A stretch of 54,315 nt of DNA from Verrucomicrobiaceae bacterium (GCA_004211885.1 SHBV01000017.1:1-54315); one strand, 5' to 3'. Counted from the stretch's first letter, positions 26,562 through 35,791 are shown. Notes: generated from the sequence alone by a model not told the origin. Program-made: numbers and translations.

Positions 26562-27944
26562 ATGTCTAAGTATGACCTCATTGTTATCGGGGGCGGGCCT
26601 GCTGGCTACGTCGGAGCCATTCGTGCCGCACAGTTAGGAAAGCGAGTCGCTTGTGTTGAAAAAGAACGGGCAGGAGGAACTTGCCTCAATTGGGGATGCA
26701 TTCCGACCAAGTCCCTTCTACGCAATGCTGAGTTATATCGTTTGATGCAGAACCATGCTGACGAGTTTGGGTTGAGTTTCGATAATTTATCCTACGATTG
26801 GAGCAAGGTCATATCCAGGAGCCGCACGGTAGCGGACCGGCTTGCTGGCGGAATAGAATTTTTATTTAAGAAAAATAAGATTGATTATGTCCTTGGGACT
26901 GGACAGATACTTGAACCTGGTAAGGTCCAAGTCACCGATTCTTCTGGTCAGCAAAATGTTCTCGAGTCTGAACACATTCTTGTTGCTACTGGGTGTAAGG
27001 CCAGAGCCTTTCCTGACCTGCCATTCAATGACCGTTCTGTTGTGGGAAGTTCTGAGGCTATGATCATGGAGAATCAGCCGGAAGATATTGTCATTATCGG
27101 AGCAGGTGCAATTGGTGTTGAATTTGCATATTTTTTCAATGCTTTTGGGACGAAGGTCACGATCGTTGAAATGATGCCTAATATTTTACCTGTTGAGGAT
27201 CAGGAAGTGAGTGCTGAACTGGAAAAAAGTTTCAAGAAGAGTGGAATTGAAATTCTCAGTTCAACGAAAGTCATAGGTACACGGGACCTTGGCAATCGCA
27301 TTGAGATCGATGTTGAAAAGGAAGGTTCAGCGAAAAGTACAATAGGGGCCGAGGTTGCACTCATAGCGATCGGTGTTGAGCCCGTTCTTCCGGCCGACTT
27401 TGATCTTGAATTGGATAGAGGCTACATTGTTACGGATGATAATTATCAGACTAACGTTCCTGGTATTTATGCTGTCGGTGATATTATAGGGCCGCCATGG
27501 CTCGCTCATGTGGCAAGCTTTGAAGCGACTCAGTGCGTTAATGGTCTCTTCAGTGAGGCTCAACCAAGGAAAGTCGGAGCCTTTCCCGGGTGCACCTATT
27601 GTCAGCCCCAAGTTGCCAGTGTTGGTTTGACCGAGCAAGCGGCTGAGGAGAAGGGCCTTTCTTTCAAGGTTGGAAAATTTCCCTATCAGGCCAGCGGGAA
27701 GGCACAAGCGGCTGGTGAGACTGAAGGGTTCATTAAATTATTGATAGGAGAGCCGCACGGAGAAATTCTTGGGGCTCATATCATAGGGTCTGAAGCTACT
27801 GAGCTTATTGCTGAACTTGGTTTGGCCATCGAATCTGAGCTCACTTACGAAGAAATTGAAAATACAATTCACGCTCATCCTACCTTAAGTGAAATGGTCC
27901 ATGAAGCGGTCGGTGCTTCTACTGGGCATGCGGTCCATATATAG
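26562..27944 (+). CDS. lpdA: Dihydrolipoyl dehydrogenase (E3)
   Basis: 460-residue flavoprotein disulfide reductase that reoxidises lipoyl groups of 2-oxoacid dehydrogenase complexes and glycine cleavage. FAD site GGGPAG near the start; redox disulfide C41-LNWG-C46 in GGTCLNWGCIPTKS; NAD site IIGAGAIGVEFA (~178-189); second FAD motif YAVGDI (~307); catalytic His-Glu near the end in HAHPTLSEMVHEA. All features of an active enzyme are present. It is not next to pdhA, pdhB or sucA here, so it may serve several complexes. It is followed by the Fur-controlled operon but separated from it by 257 bp. Confidence 0.96.
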   Translation: MSKYDLIVIGGGPAGYVGAIRAAQLGKRVACVEKERAGGTCLNWGCIPTKSLLRNAELYRLMQNHADEFGLSFDNLSYDWSKVISRSRTVADRLAGGIEFLFKKNKIDYVLGTGQILEPGKVQVTDSSGQQNVLESEHILVATGCKARAFPDLPFNDRSVVGSSEAMIMENQPEDIVIIGAGAIGVEFAYFFNAFGTKVTIVEMMPNILPVEDQEVSAELEKSFKKSGIEILSSTKVIGTRDLGNRIEIDVEKEGSAKSTIGAEVALIAIGVEPVLPADFDLELDRGYIVTDDNYQTNVPGIYAVGDIIGPPWLAHVASFEATQCVNGLFSEAQPRKVGAFPGCTYCQPQVASVGLTEQAAEEKGLSFKVGKFPYQASGKAQAAGETEGFIKLLIGEPHGEILGAHIIGSEATELIAELGLAIESELTYEEIENTIHAHPTLSEMVHEAVGASTGHAVHI

Positions 27945-28021
27945 GATAGACTGGCAGTCCTCTTGACGCTCAATTGCATCGTTTTATCGAGGAATTGCGA
28001 ATTTATTTAACTTCAGTTAAT

Positions 28022-28040
28022 GATAATGATAATAATTCTC
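28022..28040. promoter_or_regulatory. Fur-box-like site 1 upstream of iron receptor
   Basis: GATAATGATAATAATTCTC matches 17 of 19 positions of the classical Fur consensus GATAATGATAATCATTATC. It lies 162 bp before the receptor start at 28202, just before a TTGACA (28049-28054). Fur with iron would repress here. Confidence 0.82.
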
Positions 28041-28068
28041 AATAGCATTTGACATCACCACCTTACCT

Positions 28069-28087
28069 GATAATAAGAATCACTTTC
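28069..28087. promoter_or_regulatory. Fur-box-like site 2 upstream of iron receptor
   Basis: GATAATAAGAATCACTTTC matches 15 of 19 positions of the Fur consensus. It overlaps the expected -10 region downstream of the TTGACA at 28049 (candidate TAATAA at 28071-28076, 16-bp spacer), so repression by occlusion of RNA polymerase is plausible. The two sites are spaced 47 bp start to start. Confidence 0.7.
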
Positions 28088-28201
28088 ATTTGTTTAATGA
28101 AAAGAAATTCATGATTTTTAAAACTTGAGTGGCCTGGCTTAACTGGGCTGTGAGTTCAAAAAATCGTGCCAAAAAAACAATAAAAATACTACTAAGTAAC
28201 A

Positions 28202-30442
28202 ATGTTAAAAAAGAAAACTAACCGATTCCCAGTAATTTTACTCGGGATTTTAGCATCGTTAATACTGATTATCTCAAATGCTGCCGCGCAAGATGAAGAA
28301 GCAGCCCAAGCATTAGATCCGAGTCTTGTAATTGGAGGAGGAGATGTTTTTGATCTACCTGGTTCCGGTTACGTTATTGATACGGAAGAACTTCGTTCAC
28401 AAAACTACTACAATGTGAATCGCATCCTTGATCGTATTCCAGGTGTATACTACCGCGAGGAAGACGGTTATGGTAATTTGCCCAACATCTCTATTCGTGG
28501 TGCTGAAGGAACACGCAGTGATAACGTGACAATTATGGAGGATGGAATTTTGACTGCTCCAGCAGCTTATTCTGCACCTTCCGCTTATTACTCACCAAAT
28601 GCCGCTCGTATGGGTGGAATTGAGATTCTTAAAGGATCATCACAGATTGCTCATGGGCCACACACAACTGGTGGTGTCATTAACTATCTTTCGACTCAAT
28701 TCCCTACAGATTACAGCTTCTACTTGCGTTCAACTTATGGATCAAATAGTGCCTTTGATATTCACGGCTATTGGTCCGATACATCTGAAGGGGACTTTGG
28801 TAAAGTGGGTCTTTTAACTGAAATTTACTACCGTCAGACTGACGGATACCGCACCATTGATGCGGGTAACGGATACGGTGGATCTGATGAGACCGGTTTT
28901 GACTTAATGGAGCCAATGATCAAGCTCTACTGGGAGCCTAACAGTGACGTTTATCAGCGCTGGGAGTTCAAGTATGGATACACTGAGTTCGACGCTGATG
29001 AAACATATGCTGGACTCACCGAGTCTGATATAGCAGCTAACCCCTACAGACGCTATGCAGGTACTTTCCTTGACAACATTCAGACTGACCACACACGCAC
29101 ATACTTGAAGTACTTGGTCGAACCTTCTGACAACTTGACTCTTCAAGTCGCAGCCTATTACAATGAATTTGAGCGTGACTGGTACAAGATCAACAAAGCT
29201 GGTGGGCAGAGTGTCTCCAAAGTTGTTGCTGATCCTATAACTTACGCTGCTGCATTTGATGATCTTCGCCTCCTCGGAACGGGAAGCTTAGGAATCAAGC
29301 ACAACTCACGTGCGTACGAGTCAAAAGGTTTACAGTTCAACTTTGACTATGAGACATCAACTGGTGATGTTACTCATAATATAACGGGTGGAGCTCGTTT
29401 CCATACTGATTCTATTCGACGTTTCCAGCAGCAGGATACTATTGATCTTGCTAATGGCGCTCCTGTCGTTGTCGAAGGAGCTCCAGGATCTGGTGGAAAC
29501 CGTTTCCAAGAAGCTGAGTCTTTCTCTCTTTGGATTGAAGACGATATTAATCTTGGCGCTTTAACTTTGAGTCCAGGTGTTCGTTATGAGCAGATCGATG
29601 GTGACTGGATTGATTATGCGAGTGATGCAACAAATACTGTGTCCAAAAGCGCTACTGGCGAGATCGATGCTGTTGTTCCTGGCATTGGAATGACGTATGC
29701 ACTATCTGATTCTACTAATGCTTTTGGTGGAGTTTATAAAGGAATCTCAACACCTTCTCCTCGTGGCTTTCTTAAGAGTGGAACTAGAATTGAGGAGAGC
29801 ATTGGTTATGAGCTCGGTGTCAGAACTCAGAATGACGGCGCTTCAACAGAGATCGCTGCTTTCTTAACTGACTATGATGAGTTGACAGGATCTAATGCAG
29901 GTCTTGGTGGACTTGCTTTTGATAGCATGCTTGATGGCACCAATGCTGGTGAGGCTGAAGTTAAAGGTATTGAATTTCTTCAGGCCTACACTGCTAATGC
30001 AGACAGCTCAGTAGCGATTCCTCTCTTTATCAGCGCAACTTATACAGATGCGAAACTCACATCAGCACTCTCTGAAGGTGGTGAAGGCGATATTCTCGCA
30101 GCTGATGAGCCAGGTGCTACAATTCCTTACGTTCCAGAGTGGAAATTCTCAGTCGGTGCAGGACTTTCTGCTGAGAATTGGGGCCTTAATGCTATTGGGT
30201 CATACAGATCTGATATGTATGCTTCTGCAAAGAACCTCGAAGTGTCTAATGGCCGTGAAGGCAAGATCGACGGAGGTTTTATTCTTGATTTATCTGCGCA
30301 TTATAAGCTCAGTGATACGACTCGCCTCATTGGCGGCGTTCACAATGTGCTCGACGAAGTCCTCACTGTGAGTAGACTTCCAGATGGGCCTAGAGCAAAT
30401 GCTCCTAGGGAATTTTATATCGGGTTTGAGCTGCAATGGTAA
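28202..30442 (+). CDS. TonB-dependent receptor, FecA-like (ferric citrate/siderophore type)
   Basis: 746-residue outer-membrane receptor. Signal peptide ~1-29 (ILASLILIISNAAA). The plug (~50-160) reads ILDRIPGVYYREEDGYGNLPNISIRG, TIMEDGILTAPAAYSAPSAYY and ARMGGIEILKGSSQIAHGPHTTGGVINY, pieces closely recalling FecA-type ferric dicitrate receptors. The barrel ends with HNVLDEVLTVSRLPDGPRANAPREFYIGFELQW and a terminal Trp. There is no FecR-interacting N-terminal signalling extension, so regulation is probably by Fur alone, consistent with the two upstream boxes. It is the first gene of the Exb/TonB cluster and overlaps the next gene by 7 bp. Confidence 0.95.
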   Translation: MLKKKTNRFPVILLGILASLILIISNAAAQDEEAAQALDPSLVIGGGDVFDLPGSGYVIDTEELRSQNYYNVNRILDRIPGVYYREEDGYGNLPNISIRGAEGTRSDNVTIMEDGILTAPAAYSAPSAYYSPNAARMGGIEILKGSSQIAHGPHTTGGVINYLSTQFPTDYSFYLRSTYGSNSAFDIHGYWSDTSEGDFGKVGLLTEIYYRQTDGYRTIDAGNGYGGSDETGFDLMEPMIKLYWEPNSDVYQRWEFKYGYTEFDADETYAGLTESDIAANPYRRYAGTFLDNIQTDHTRTYLKYLVEPSDNLTLQVAAYYNEFERDWYKINKAGGQSVSKVVADPITYAAAFDDLRLLGTGSLGIKHNSRAYESKGLQFNFDYETSTGDVTHNITGGARFHTDSIRRFQQQDTIDLANGAPVVVEGAPGSGGNRFQEAESFSLWIEDDINLGALTLSPGVRYEQIDGDWIDYASDATNTVSKSATGEIDAVVPGIGMTYALSDSTNAFGGVYKGISTPSPRGFLKSGTRIEESIGYELGVRTQNDGASTEIAAFLTDYDELTGSNAGLGGLAFDSMLDGTNAGEAEVKGIEFLQAYTANADSSVAIPLFISATYTDAKLTSALSEGGEGDILAADEPGATIPYVPEWKFSVGAGLSAENWGLNAIGSYRSDMYASAKNLEVSNGREGKIDGGFILDLSAHYKLSDTTRLIGGVHNVLDEVLTVSRLPDGPRANAPREFYIGFELQW

Positions 30443-31263
30443 AAAAACATATACTTAGTATAACAAACAAACAAAACACACATGATCTAATCCTAACTGT
30501 TTTATTGTTGTTGTTTACCGCAACGGCAGCTCACACTCAGGAAAAGATTGCTGACGGTGACACCCAAAAGGTGTCACCGTCTTTTATTTTACAGGAGAAA
30601 GTTCGTCAGTGGGTAGAGGTCCAGAAAATTCGTTCGAAGGAGCGCGCGGATTGGTCAGAGCAGAAACGCAGCATGGCAGCTCTGAACGGTATCCGACTCA
30701 AGGAAATTGAGCAGATCGATTCTCTGATAGATGCGGCAGGGAAAAGGCTAAGTGACGCGACTAAGAAGCGTGAGGAGCTTTTGGCCGAACAGGAATCATT
30801 ACGCAATCAACGAGCAATTATTCTGAAGCGTGTTGAGCGGCTCGAAACCGCTTTACGGGCTCAGTTGCAAATTTTTCCTGAACCTTTAATGAACAAAATT
30901 AATGACGAGGTCGAACGGATAAGGAAACCAGAACTGAGTAGTTCCTTACAGGACCGTTTACGTGATCTTGTGGCAGTGATGAGCGCGGCTTCAGAATTTG
31001 GTCAGTCCCTGACAATCCATAGTCAGATTCGTCCCGATGGTGAAGATCAGATTGAAGTCGACGTTTTATACCTTGGTTTTTCCGGTGCCTGGTATGTGGG
31101 CAGAGCAGGAAAGGTCGCCGGCTATGGCCAGGCGGATAAGGGCGGTTGGACCTGGATCAAGGACGAGTCAGTGGCTGGGCCTTTGAAGGACGCTATCGAG
31201 ATGTATCGCAAGGAGCGTGCACCAGATTATGTGCCAATTAATTTTACGGAAAAGGAAAACTGA
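30436..31263 (+). CDS. DUF3450 family periplasmic coiled-coil protein
   Basis: 275 residues. A hydrophobic signal (~18-33) precedes a long coiled coil (~55-140, repeated Lys, Glu, Arg and Leu) and a C-terminal region with VDVLYLGFSGAWYVGRAGKVAGYG and a Trp-rich GGWTWIKD. This is the DUF3450 pattern found next to ExbB-like genes in TonB loci of many Gram-negatives; it is thought to assist the energy-transducing complex, mechanism unknown. ATG 30436 overlaps the receptor stop. The codons for residues ~40-49 lie in a strong terminator-like hairpin (30553-30581), which would affect transcription unless ribosomes occupy it. Confidence 0.85.
   Translation: MVKKHILSITNKQNTHDLILTVLLLLFTATAAHTQEKIADGDTQKVSPSFILQEKVRQWVEVQKIRSKERADWSEQKRSMAALNGIRLKEIEQIDSLIDAAGKRLSDATKKREELLAEQESLRNQRAIILKRVERLETALRAQLQIFPEPLMNKINDEVERIRKPELSSSLQDRLRDLVAVMSAASEFGQSLTIHSQIRPDGEDQIEVDVLYLGFSGAWYVGRAGKVAGYGQADKGGWTWIKDESVAGPLKDAIEMYRKERAPDYVPINFTEKEN
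30553..30590 (+). terminator. Intragenic terminator-like hairpin (attenuator) in DUF3450 gene
   Basis: A perfect 12-bp stem GACGGTGACACC (30553-30564) and GGTGTCACCGTC (30570-30581) with the 5-base loop CAAAA is followed at once by TTTTATTTT. This is a textbook intrinsic terminator shape, but it lies inside the coding sequence, just past the signal-peptide codons. Expected effect: part of the transcription started at the receptor promoter stops here, lowering expression of exbB, exbD and tonB relative to the receptor, with dependence on translation of the DUF3450 start. Confidence 0.72.
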
Positions 31264-31268
31264 TTGGT

Positions 31269-32660
31269 ATGAAAATCTGGTATACTCTTTTTCTTAATAT
31301 TACCTTTAGTTTAATACTGAAGGCTCAGGAGGCTAATTATGAGGTCGCTGCTAAATCAATTGAGTCTGACCTGAAAGTGGAACTGCAGGCCCTCGCGGAG
31401 CTACGGGAAGAGATTGCCAAAGAGAGGCCCGAACTTGCTCAAGAAACTGAGAAAATTGCTACTGAGCTTCGTGATAAGAGGCGGCGTTCACAATTGGCCG
31501 GGCAGGAAAGAGATGCACTCATCCATGACCTAACGAGCTTATCCTCTGAGGTCCGGTCTTGGAGAGATGAATCTATCTACATCGAAAATTTACTCAGTGA
31601 TTTTAGGAAGAATCTGGAAATGCAGATGAGTGTCACGGAAGCTGAATCGATGAGGCCTTTGTTGCTCTCTGCCGATCAGCAGGGCACCGAAGATGGCCTA
31701 GAGGCTCGGCTCGATCTTCTTGAGACGGCGATCGAACGGCTCAGCAAAATGACGAGTCCACGGTCTCTTCAAGGAAAAGCATTGGACGCTGAAGGAGTGC
31801 AGAGAATTGGGACATTTGTTGAGGCTGGTCCCGTGAGCTGGTTCGTTGCTGATGATAAAAGTACAGCAGGTCTCATTAGTGAAAATAAGGATCTTAGGCC
31901 TCAGGTCATTGATGAGACTTCATCGGCTGATTCTATTCTCAAGCTTTCCAGAGGCAAAGACGTTAGCATGCTCTTTGATCCCACAATGGGTATGGCACAA
32001 GCGCTGAATGAAGGGGACGGATCTGTTCTTGCTCATGTAAAGAAGGGTGGTTTCTGGATTTATCCAATCCTAATCATTGCTTTGGTTGCGACTCTTGCAG
32101 CTCTTTTCAAATGGCTTCAGCTATTGAGAATAAGAGCCATAAGACCATCAATTTTGAGAACAGTCATAGATGAGGTTAGTGAAGGTAATTTGGATGAAGC
32201 AAAATCTCGGATCGGTCGCAGATCTCATCCTGCTTATAAAGCATTGAGACGGGCCATTGAAATCGGAAATGATAAATCACCTGAGGATGTCGAAGAGGCT
32301 CTTTATGAGGAATATTTGCAAGCACAGCCAAAGCTAGAACGGGGCCTTTCATGGATCGCTATTGCCGCTGCCACGGCTCCGTTACTTGGACTCTTAGGAA
32401 CCGTGACGGGCATGATTCATACTTTTAAATTGATTAATGTGTTTGGTACCGGCGATGCAAAGTCCCTCTCATCTGGAATTTCAGAGGCCCTAGTAACGAC
32501 TGAATTTGGTCTAGTCGTTGCCATTCCTGCTCTGATCATGCACGCTCTATTATCTAGGAAAATAAGTGGAATCCTAGCTGCAACAGAAATGGCAAGTATC
32601 GCTTATGTGAATGGTTTGAAAGCACATCAGAAACCCAAGACAAGGTCTTCAAATGATTGA
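31269..32660 (+). CDS. ExbB/TolQ/MotA-family proton channel with long periplasmic coiled-coil domain
   Basis: 463 residues. A signal sequence (~1-20) precedes a periplasmic coiled-coil region (~25-200), then three membrane segments: ~264-286 (YPILIIALVATLAAL), ~364-386 (IAAATAPLLGLLGTVTGMIHTF) and ~412-430 (FGLVVAIPALIMHALL). The TAPLLGLLGTVTGM and SEALVTTEFGL blocks define the family. With ExbD it would use proton flow to energise TonB. This large N-terminally extended ExbB is characteristic of DUF3450-containing TonB loci. It overlaps the next gene by 8 bp, so translation is likely coupled. Confidence 0.92.
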   Translation: MKIWYTLFLNITFSLILKAQEANYEVAAKSIESDLKVELQALAELREEIAKERPELAQETEKIATELRDKRRRSQLAGQERDALIHDLTSLSSEVRSWRDESIYIENLLSDFRKNLEMQMSVTEAESMRPLLLSADQQGTEDGLEARLDLLETAIERLSKMTSPRSLQGKALDAEGVQRIGTFVEAGPVSWFVADDKSTAGLISENKDLRPQVIDETSSADSILKLSRGKDVSMLFDPTMGMAQALNEGDGSVLAHVKKGGFWIYPILIIALVATLAALFKWLQLLRIRAIRPSILRTVIDEVSEGNLDEAKSRIGRRSHPAYKALRRAIEIGNDKSPEDVEEALYEEYLQAQPKLERGLSWIAIAAATAPLLGLLGTVTGMIHTFKLINVFGTGDAKSLSSGISEALVTTEFGLVVAIPALIMHALLSRKISGILAATEMASIAYVNGLKAHQKPKTRSSND

Positions 32661-33225
32661 ACTCGTACATGAAGAGTTGAGTGTCCTAGGTGCTGAGGGG
32701 GGTTGGGTCTTTTGGTGCCTATTGGGGCTCGCCTTCGGAATAGCGTATTCATTACTTTCTATATGGAATTTATTACGACTTCCTAGGGCCCCAATTCTTA
32801 AAAGCTCAGAATGGAAATGCTTATTACTTCAAGGGTCCCGTTCTTCAGAAATATTAGAATTGTTTTTCCGAAGAATTGGAGAAAAGAAACTAGAGGGACA
32901 AATGAATCAGATAGAGGAGGAAATGTTTTCAACAGCTGAGAGGCGAATCCCTTTTGCTTTTGTTCTTATCACTACAGCTCCTTTAGTTGGCTTGTTAGGA
33001 ACAGTGAGCGGTATGTTCACTACCTTTGATGGGATGAGTGCGGCATCTTCGACTGGACCCGCCTCGGTCATTTCCAAGGGCGTTTCTGAGGCTCTGATAA
33101 CAACACAGACAGGGCTCGTCATTAGTGTCCCAGCCTATTTTATTCATAATGCCTTGAAGGTCAGGTATGAAAATTTGAGGCATGGGTTCCAGCGAATAGG
33201 CACATCCCTACAGAACAAATTCTAG
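32653..33225 (+). CDS. exbB: Second ExbB/TolQ/MotA-family proton channel (short form)
   Basis: 190 residues with three membrane segments at ~15-40, ~99-124 (VLITTAPLVGLLGTVSGMFTTF) and ~152-170, and the SEALITTQTGLVISVPAY block. No periplasmic extension, so it is the compact partner of the larger ExbB upstream. Having two ExbB subunits in one operon suggests a mixed channel or different pairing with ExbD. It is followed 3 bp later by exbD. Confidence 0.93.
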   Translation: MIELVHEELSVLGAEGGWVFWCLLGLAFGIAYSLLSIWNLLRLPRAPILKSSEWKCLLLQGSRSSEILELFFRRIGEKKLEGQMNQIEEEMFSTAERRIPFAFVLITTAPLVGLLGTVSGMFTTFDGMSAASSTGPASVISKGVSEALITTQTGLVISVPAYFIHNALKVRYENLRHGFQRIGTSLQNKF

Positions 33226-33228
33226 ATC

Positions 33229-33645
33229 ATGGCTAAGAATTTCCAGAGATTTAGAAAAAAGCTTAGCGGAGGATCTGGAGAGATTAATATATCTCCTCTC
33301 ATCGATGTGGTATTTATTCTTCTGATTTTCTTTATTGTGACCACGGTCTTTGTAGATGAGACCGGCGTCGAAGTCGAAAAGCCCAGGGCAGCCTCTCAAC
33401 AGGAATTAGACAAGAACAGTATTCTCATTGGCATTACCGCTGAAGGCGGTGTTTACCATGGGGGCCGAGAAATTGGTGTCGGAGGAGTACGCGCAGTCGT
33501 TGGAAGACTCCTCAAAGGAGATGATCTTCCTGTGGTAATACAGGCTGACCGTAGAACAGCCACTCAAAAAACGGTTCAAGTTCTGGATGAGGCTAAGCTG
33601 GCCGGTGCAGTTAGGGTCTTCGTTTCCACGTTGAATGGGAGCTGA
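33229..33645 (+). CDS. exbD: ExbD/TolR-family biopolymer transport protein
   Basis: 138 residues: a short cytoplasmic start, one membrane helix at ~21-42 (ISPLIDVVFILLIFFIVTT), then a periplasmic domain. The membrane Asp (D26) in LIDVVF is the proton-carrying residue of the family. Periplasmic strands (VVIQADRRTATQKTVQVLDEAKLAG) match ExbD. Works with the two ExbB proteins and TonB to energise the receptors in this window. Confidence 0.95.
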   Translation: MAKNFQRFRKKLSGGSGEINISPLIDVVFILLIFFIVTTVFVDETGVEVEKPRAASQQELDKNSILIGITAEGGVYHGGREIGVGGVRAVVGRLLKGDDLPVVIQADRRTATQKTVQVLDEAKLAGAVRVFVSTLNGS

Positions 33646-33666
33646 TCAAATCATTTTGAGTATACA

Positions 33667-34404
33667 ATGCAATTAATCAGAAAAAGAAATCCAATACTTT
33701 TACTCAGGAGTCTGATAGGAAGACTCGTGGGTGGGGTTTTCTTGGTTTTGATATTGCTTTTATTTCTCATAATGATGCGACTCTTGGATGCGAAGCGGAT
33801 CCCGGACCTAACAATCAGAACAATGGAAACTGTTCCTGAAATGGCTCCTCCCCCTCCTCCTCCCCTAGAAATTCAAGAGGAAACTCCTCCTCCCCCTCCT
33901 CCTCCCCCATTACCCAAGCTTGAGTTGCAGATTGAGAGTGTAGCTCCCCCATTAATGGCGACTCTTGATTCAAGAATTGATCTTACGATGAGGACTGCAG
34001 ATTTTGAGTTAGAATCAAATCCTGATGTAATACCATCACCACTTCCAATAAAGACGCCAAAACCTGCAAAACCGTCACCTGAACCCATTTCAAGGCCCCA
34101 AGTTCAGGGTCTCGTATCTGTCGGTGATTTGGACTCGAGACCCCGATTGATGAATAGACCCTCTACTAGGTATCCGACCGCCTTACTGAGGCGAGGTGTG
34201 CGCAGTGGGACCGTGATCCTTGAAGTGGGCATTTCAACGAACGGCAGGGTCGAGGTTAGAAAAGTACTTTCAAGCTCACACCCAGAACTGACCAAGATGG
34301 CAACATCTTTCGCTTCGAGAGCTCGTTTTTCAGTTCCGAGAAAAGATGGGCAACCAGTCAAAGCTATTTACCGTTGGCCGATGACATTACAACCACCAAA
34401 ATAA
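33667..34404 (+). CDS. tonB: TonB energy transducer
   Basis: 245 residues. Membrane anchor ~21-39, followed by a Pro-rich span (~60-100) with runs of Pro and Glu that crosses the periplasm, then a C-terminal TonB domain (~165-245) containing YPTALLRRGVRSGTVILEVGIS, V-E-V-R-K-V-L-S-S and a terminal RWPMTLQP. This domain contacts TonB boxes of receptors. The stop codon TAA and the ATG of the next gene overlap in TAATG, so the two are translationally coupled. Confidence 0.93.
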   Translation: MQLIRKRNPILLLRSLIGRLVGGVFLVLILLLFLIMMRLLDAKRIPDLTIRTMETVPEMAPPPPPPLEIQEETPPPPPPPPLPKLELQIESVAPPLMATLDSRIDLTMRTADFELESNPDVIPSPLPIKTPKPAKPSPEPISRPQVQGLVSVGDLDSRPRLMNRPSTRYPTALLRRGVRSGTVILEVGISTNGRVEVRKVLSSSHPELTKMATSFASRARFSVPRKDGQPVKAIYRWPMTLQPPK

Positions 34405-35774
34405 TGTTTAAATTACAACTTACCTTAATGCTTTTTTGTGCCTGTTCTATAGGTGCTGCTCCGCTTCCAATTGATCCGATATGGAGCACTGAATCTTTTC
34501 GCAAAGCATTCACTGCTAGTTATGGAATTGATTCACGCATAGAACCCAAATTGACTCCGGAGGAGAAAGAAGAACTCGATTTGGTCGCAAAGAAAATGTC
34601 TACTGGGGACCGTCCTGGGGCCATATCGTTGATGACTAAGAGTTCGCTTTTGGAGAAGAGTCCGGCAATGCTCTTTAACCTAGGAAGTCTTCATTTTGAA
34701 GAAGGCGAGTCGGCTAAGGCAATGAATAATTTTCGTAAAGCTCTTAAAATCCAACCCAATTTTAGAGATGCTCATAGAAATCTCGCAATTGCTCATGTTC
34801 AGGCTGGGGATTATATAAAAGCTGAGCCTAGCCTAAGAAGGGCAATGGAATTAGGTTCACAGGATGGTCTGACAATGGGTCTTTTAGGCTATTGTTTGAG
34901 TCAGTCCGGTAGATCTCATGATGCATTACAGGCTTATAGGATGGCGAAGCTCACCATGCCTGATGAACTACAGTGGCAGTTAGGTGAAGCCACAGCGTTA
35001 ATGGAACTTAATGAATTGGAAGAAGCGGAGTCTATTTACAAGTACGTTCTAAAGGTGTCTCCGGAAAGGGTAGGAATATGGGCGAATCTGGCAAATGTGA
35101 ATCTTAGACAAGGGAATCAAATATTAGCTATTTCTAATATGGAAGTTGCTCGAAGGCTCAATGCTCTTGACTCATCTTCTTTGCTTTCTCTTGGGCATTT
35201 GTATCTCAACGAAACGTTAACAGAGAAGGCAATGGATTGTTATCGGCAGGCCTTAAAGGATCCCATTCCTTTTCCTCTACAACAATTCGCTGACGCAGTT
35301 GATTATCTTCTACAGTATCAGTTCTGGGATCAAGCTCGCAAATTTGTCTTAGAGATTAAAGCAGCGGCAGGCTATGGCGAACGAGCCAAGGAGGATAGCA
35401 AAGCGGCCCATCAATTTGAGCGAGCAGAGGCCATGATAGAGATCGAGTTAGGAGACTCTGAAGTAGGAGTAGCTAGGCTTGAATCGATGCTAAAAAAGGA
35501 TCCTCTGGACGGTCTCATATTGGTTTCATTGGCAGAATATTTTCTAGAAAATAAAGAAACGGAAAAGGCTCTAATGTTTCTTGAGCGGGCCGCATCTGTT
35601 GATGAATTTGCAGTTCAAGCACAGCGCCGACGAGGAGAAATATTAGCGCTTAGAGGAGACTATGTTGCGGCTCTGGACGCCTTGAAAAATGCTCAAGAAA
35701 TTGAACCTCACAGAGCCTTAGAAAAATACATTGAGAGCATAGAAAGATTGTCCAAACTATATGATCGTCAATAG
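34404..35774 (+). CDS. TPR-repeat periplasmic protein of the TonB cluster
   Basis: 456 residues from the ATG at 34404 that overlaps the tonB stop; a longer version starting at 34374 would lie in tonB and is unlikely. Signal peptide ~1-18 (LQLTLMLFCACSIGA). Most of the protein consists of tetratricopeptide-like helices, for example AMLFNLGSLHFEEGESAKAMNNFRKALKIQPN, LGYCLSQSGRSHDALQAY and MDCYRQALKDP, about nine to ten repeats. A TPR protein closes this type of ExbB-ExbD-TonB operon in many marine bacteria and probably scaffolds the complex. Precise partner unknown. Confidence 0.88.
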   Translation: MFKLQLTLMLFCACSIGAAPLPIDPIWSTESFRKAFTASYGIDSRIEPKLTPEEKEELDLVAKKMSTGDRPGAISLMTKSSLLEKSPAMLFNLGSLHFEEGESAKAMNNFRKALKIQPNFRDAHRNLAIAHVQAGDYIKAEPSLRRAMELGSQDGLTMGLLGYCLSQSGRSHDALQAYRMAKLTMPDELQWQLGEATALMELNELEEAESIYKYVLKVSPERVGIWANLANVNLRQGNQILAISNMEVARRLNALDSSSLLSLGHLYLNETLTEKAMDCYRQALKDPIPFPLQQFADAVDYLLQYQFWDQARKFVLEIKAAAGYGERAKEDSKAAHQFERAEAMIEIELGDSEVGVARLESMLKKDPLDGLILVSLAEYFLENKETEKALMFLERAASVDEFAVQAQRRRGEILALRGDYVAALDALKNAQEIEPHRALEKYIESIERLSKLYDRQ

Positions 35775-35791
35775 CTTAGCTGAAGTGTTTT

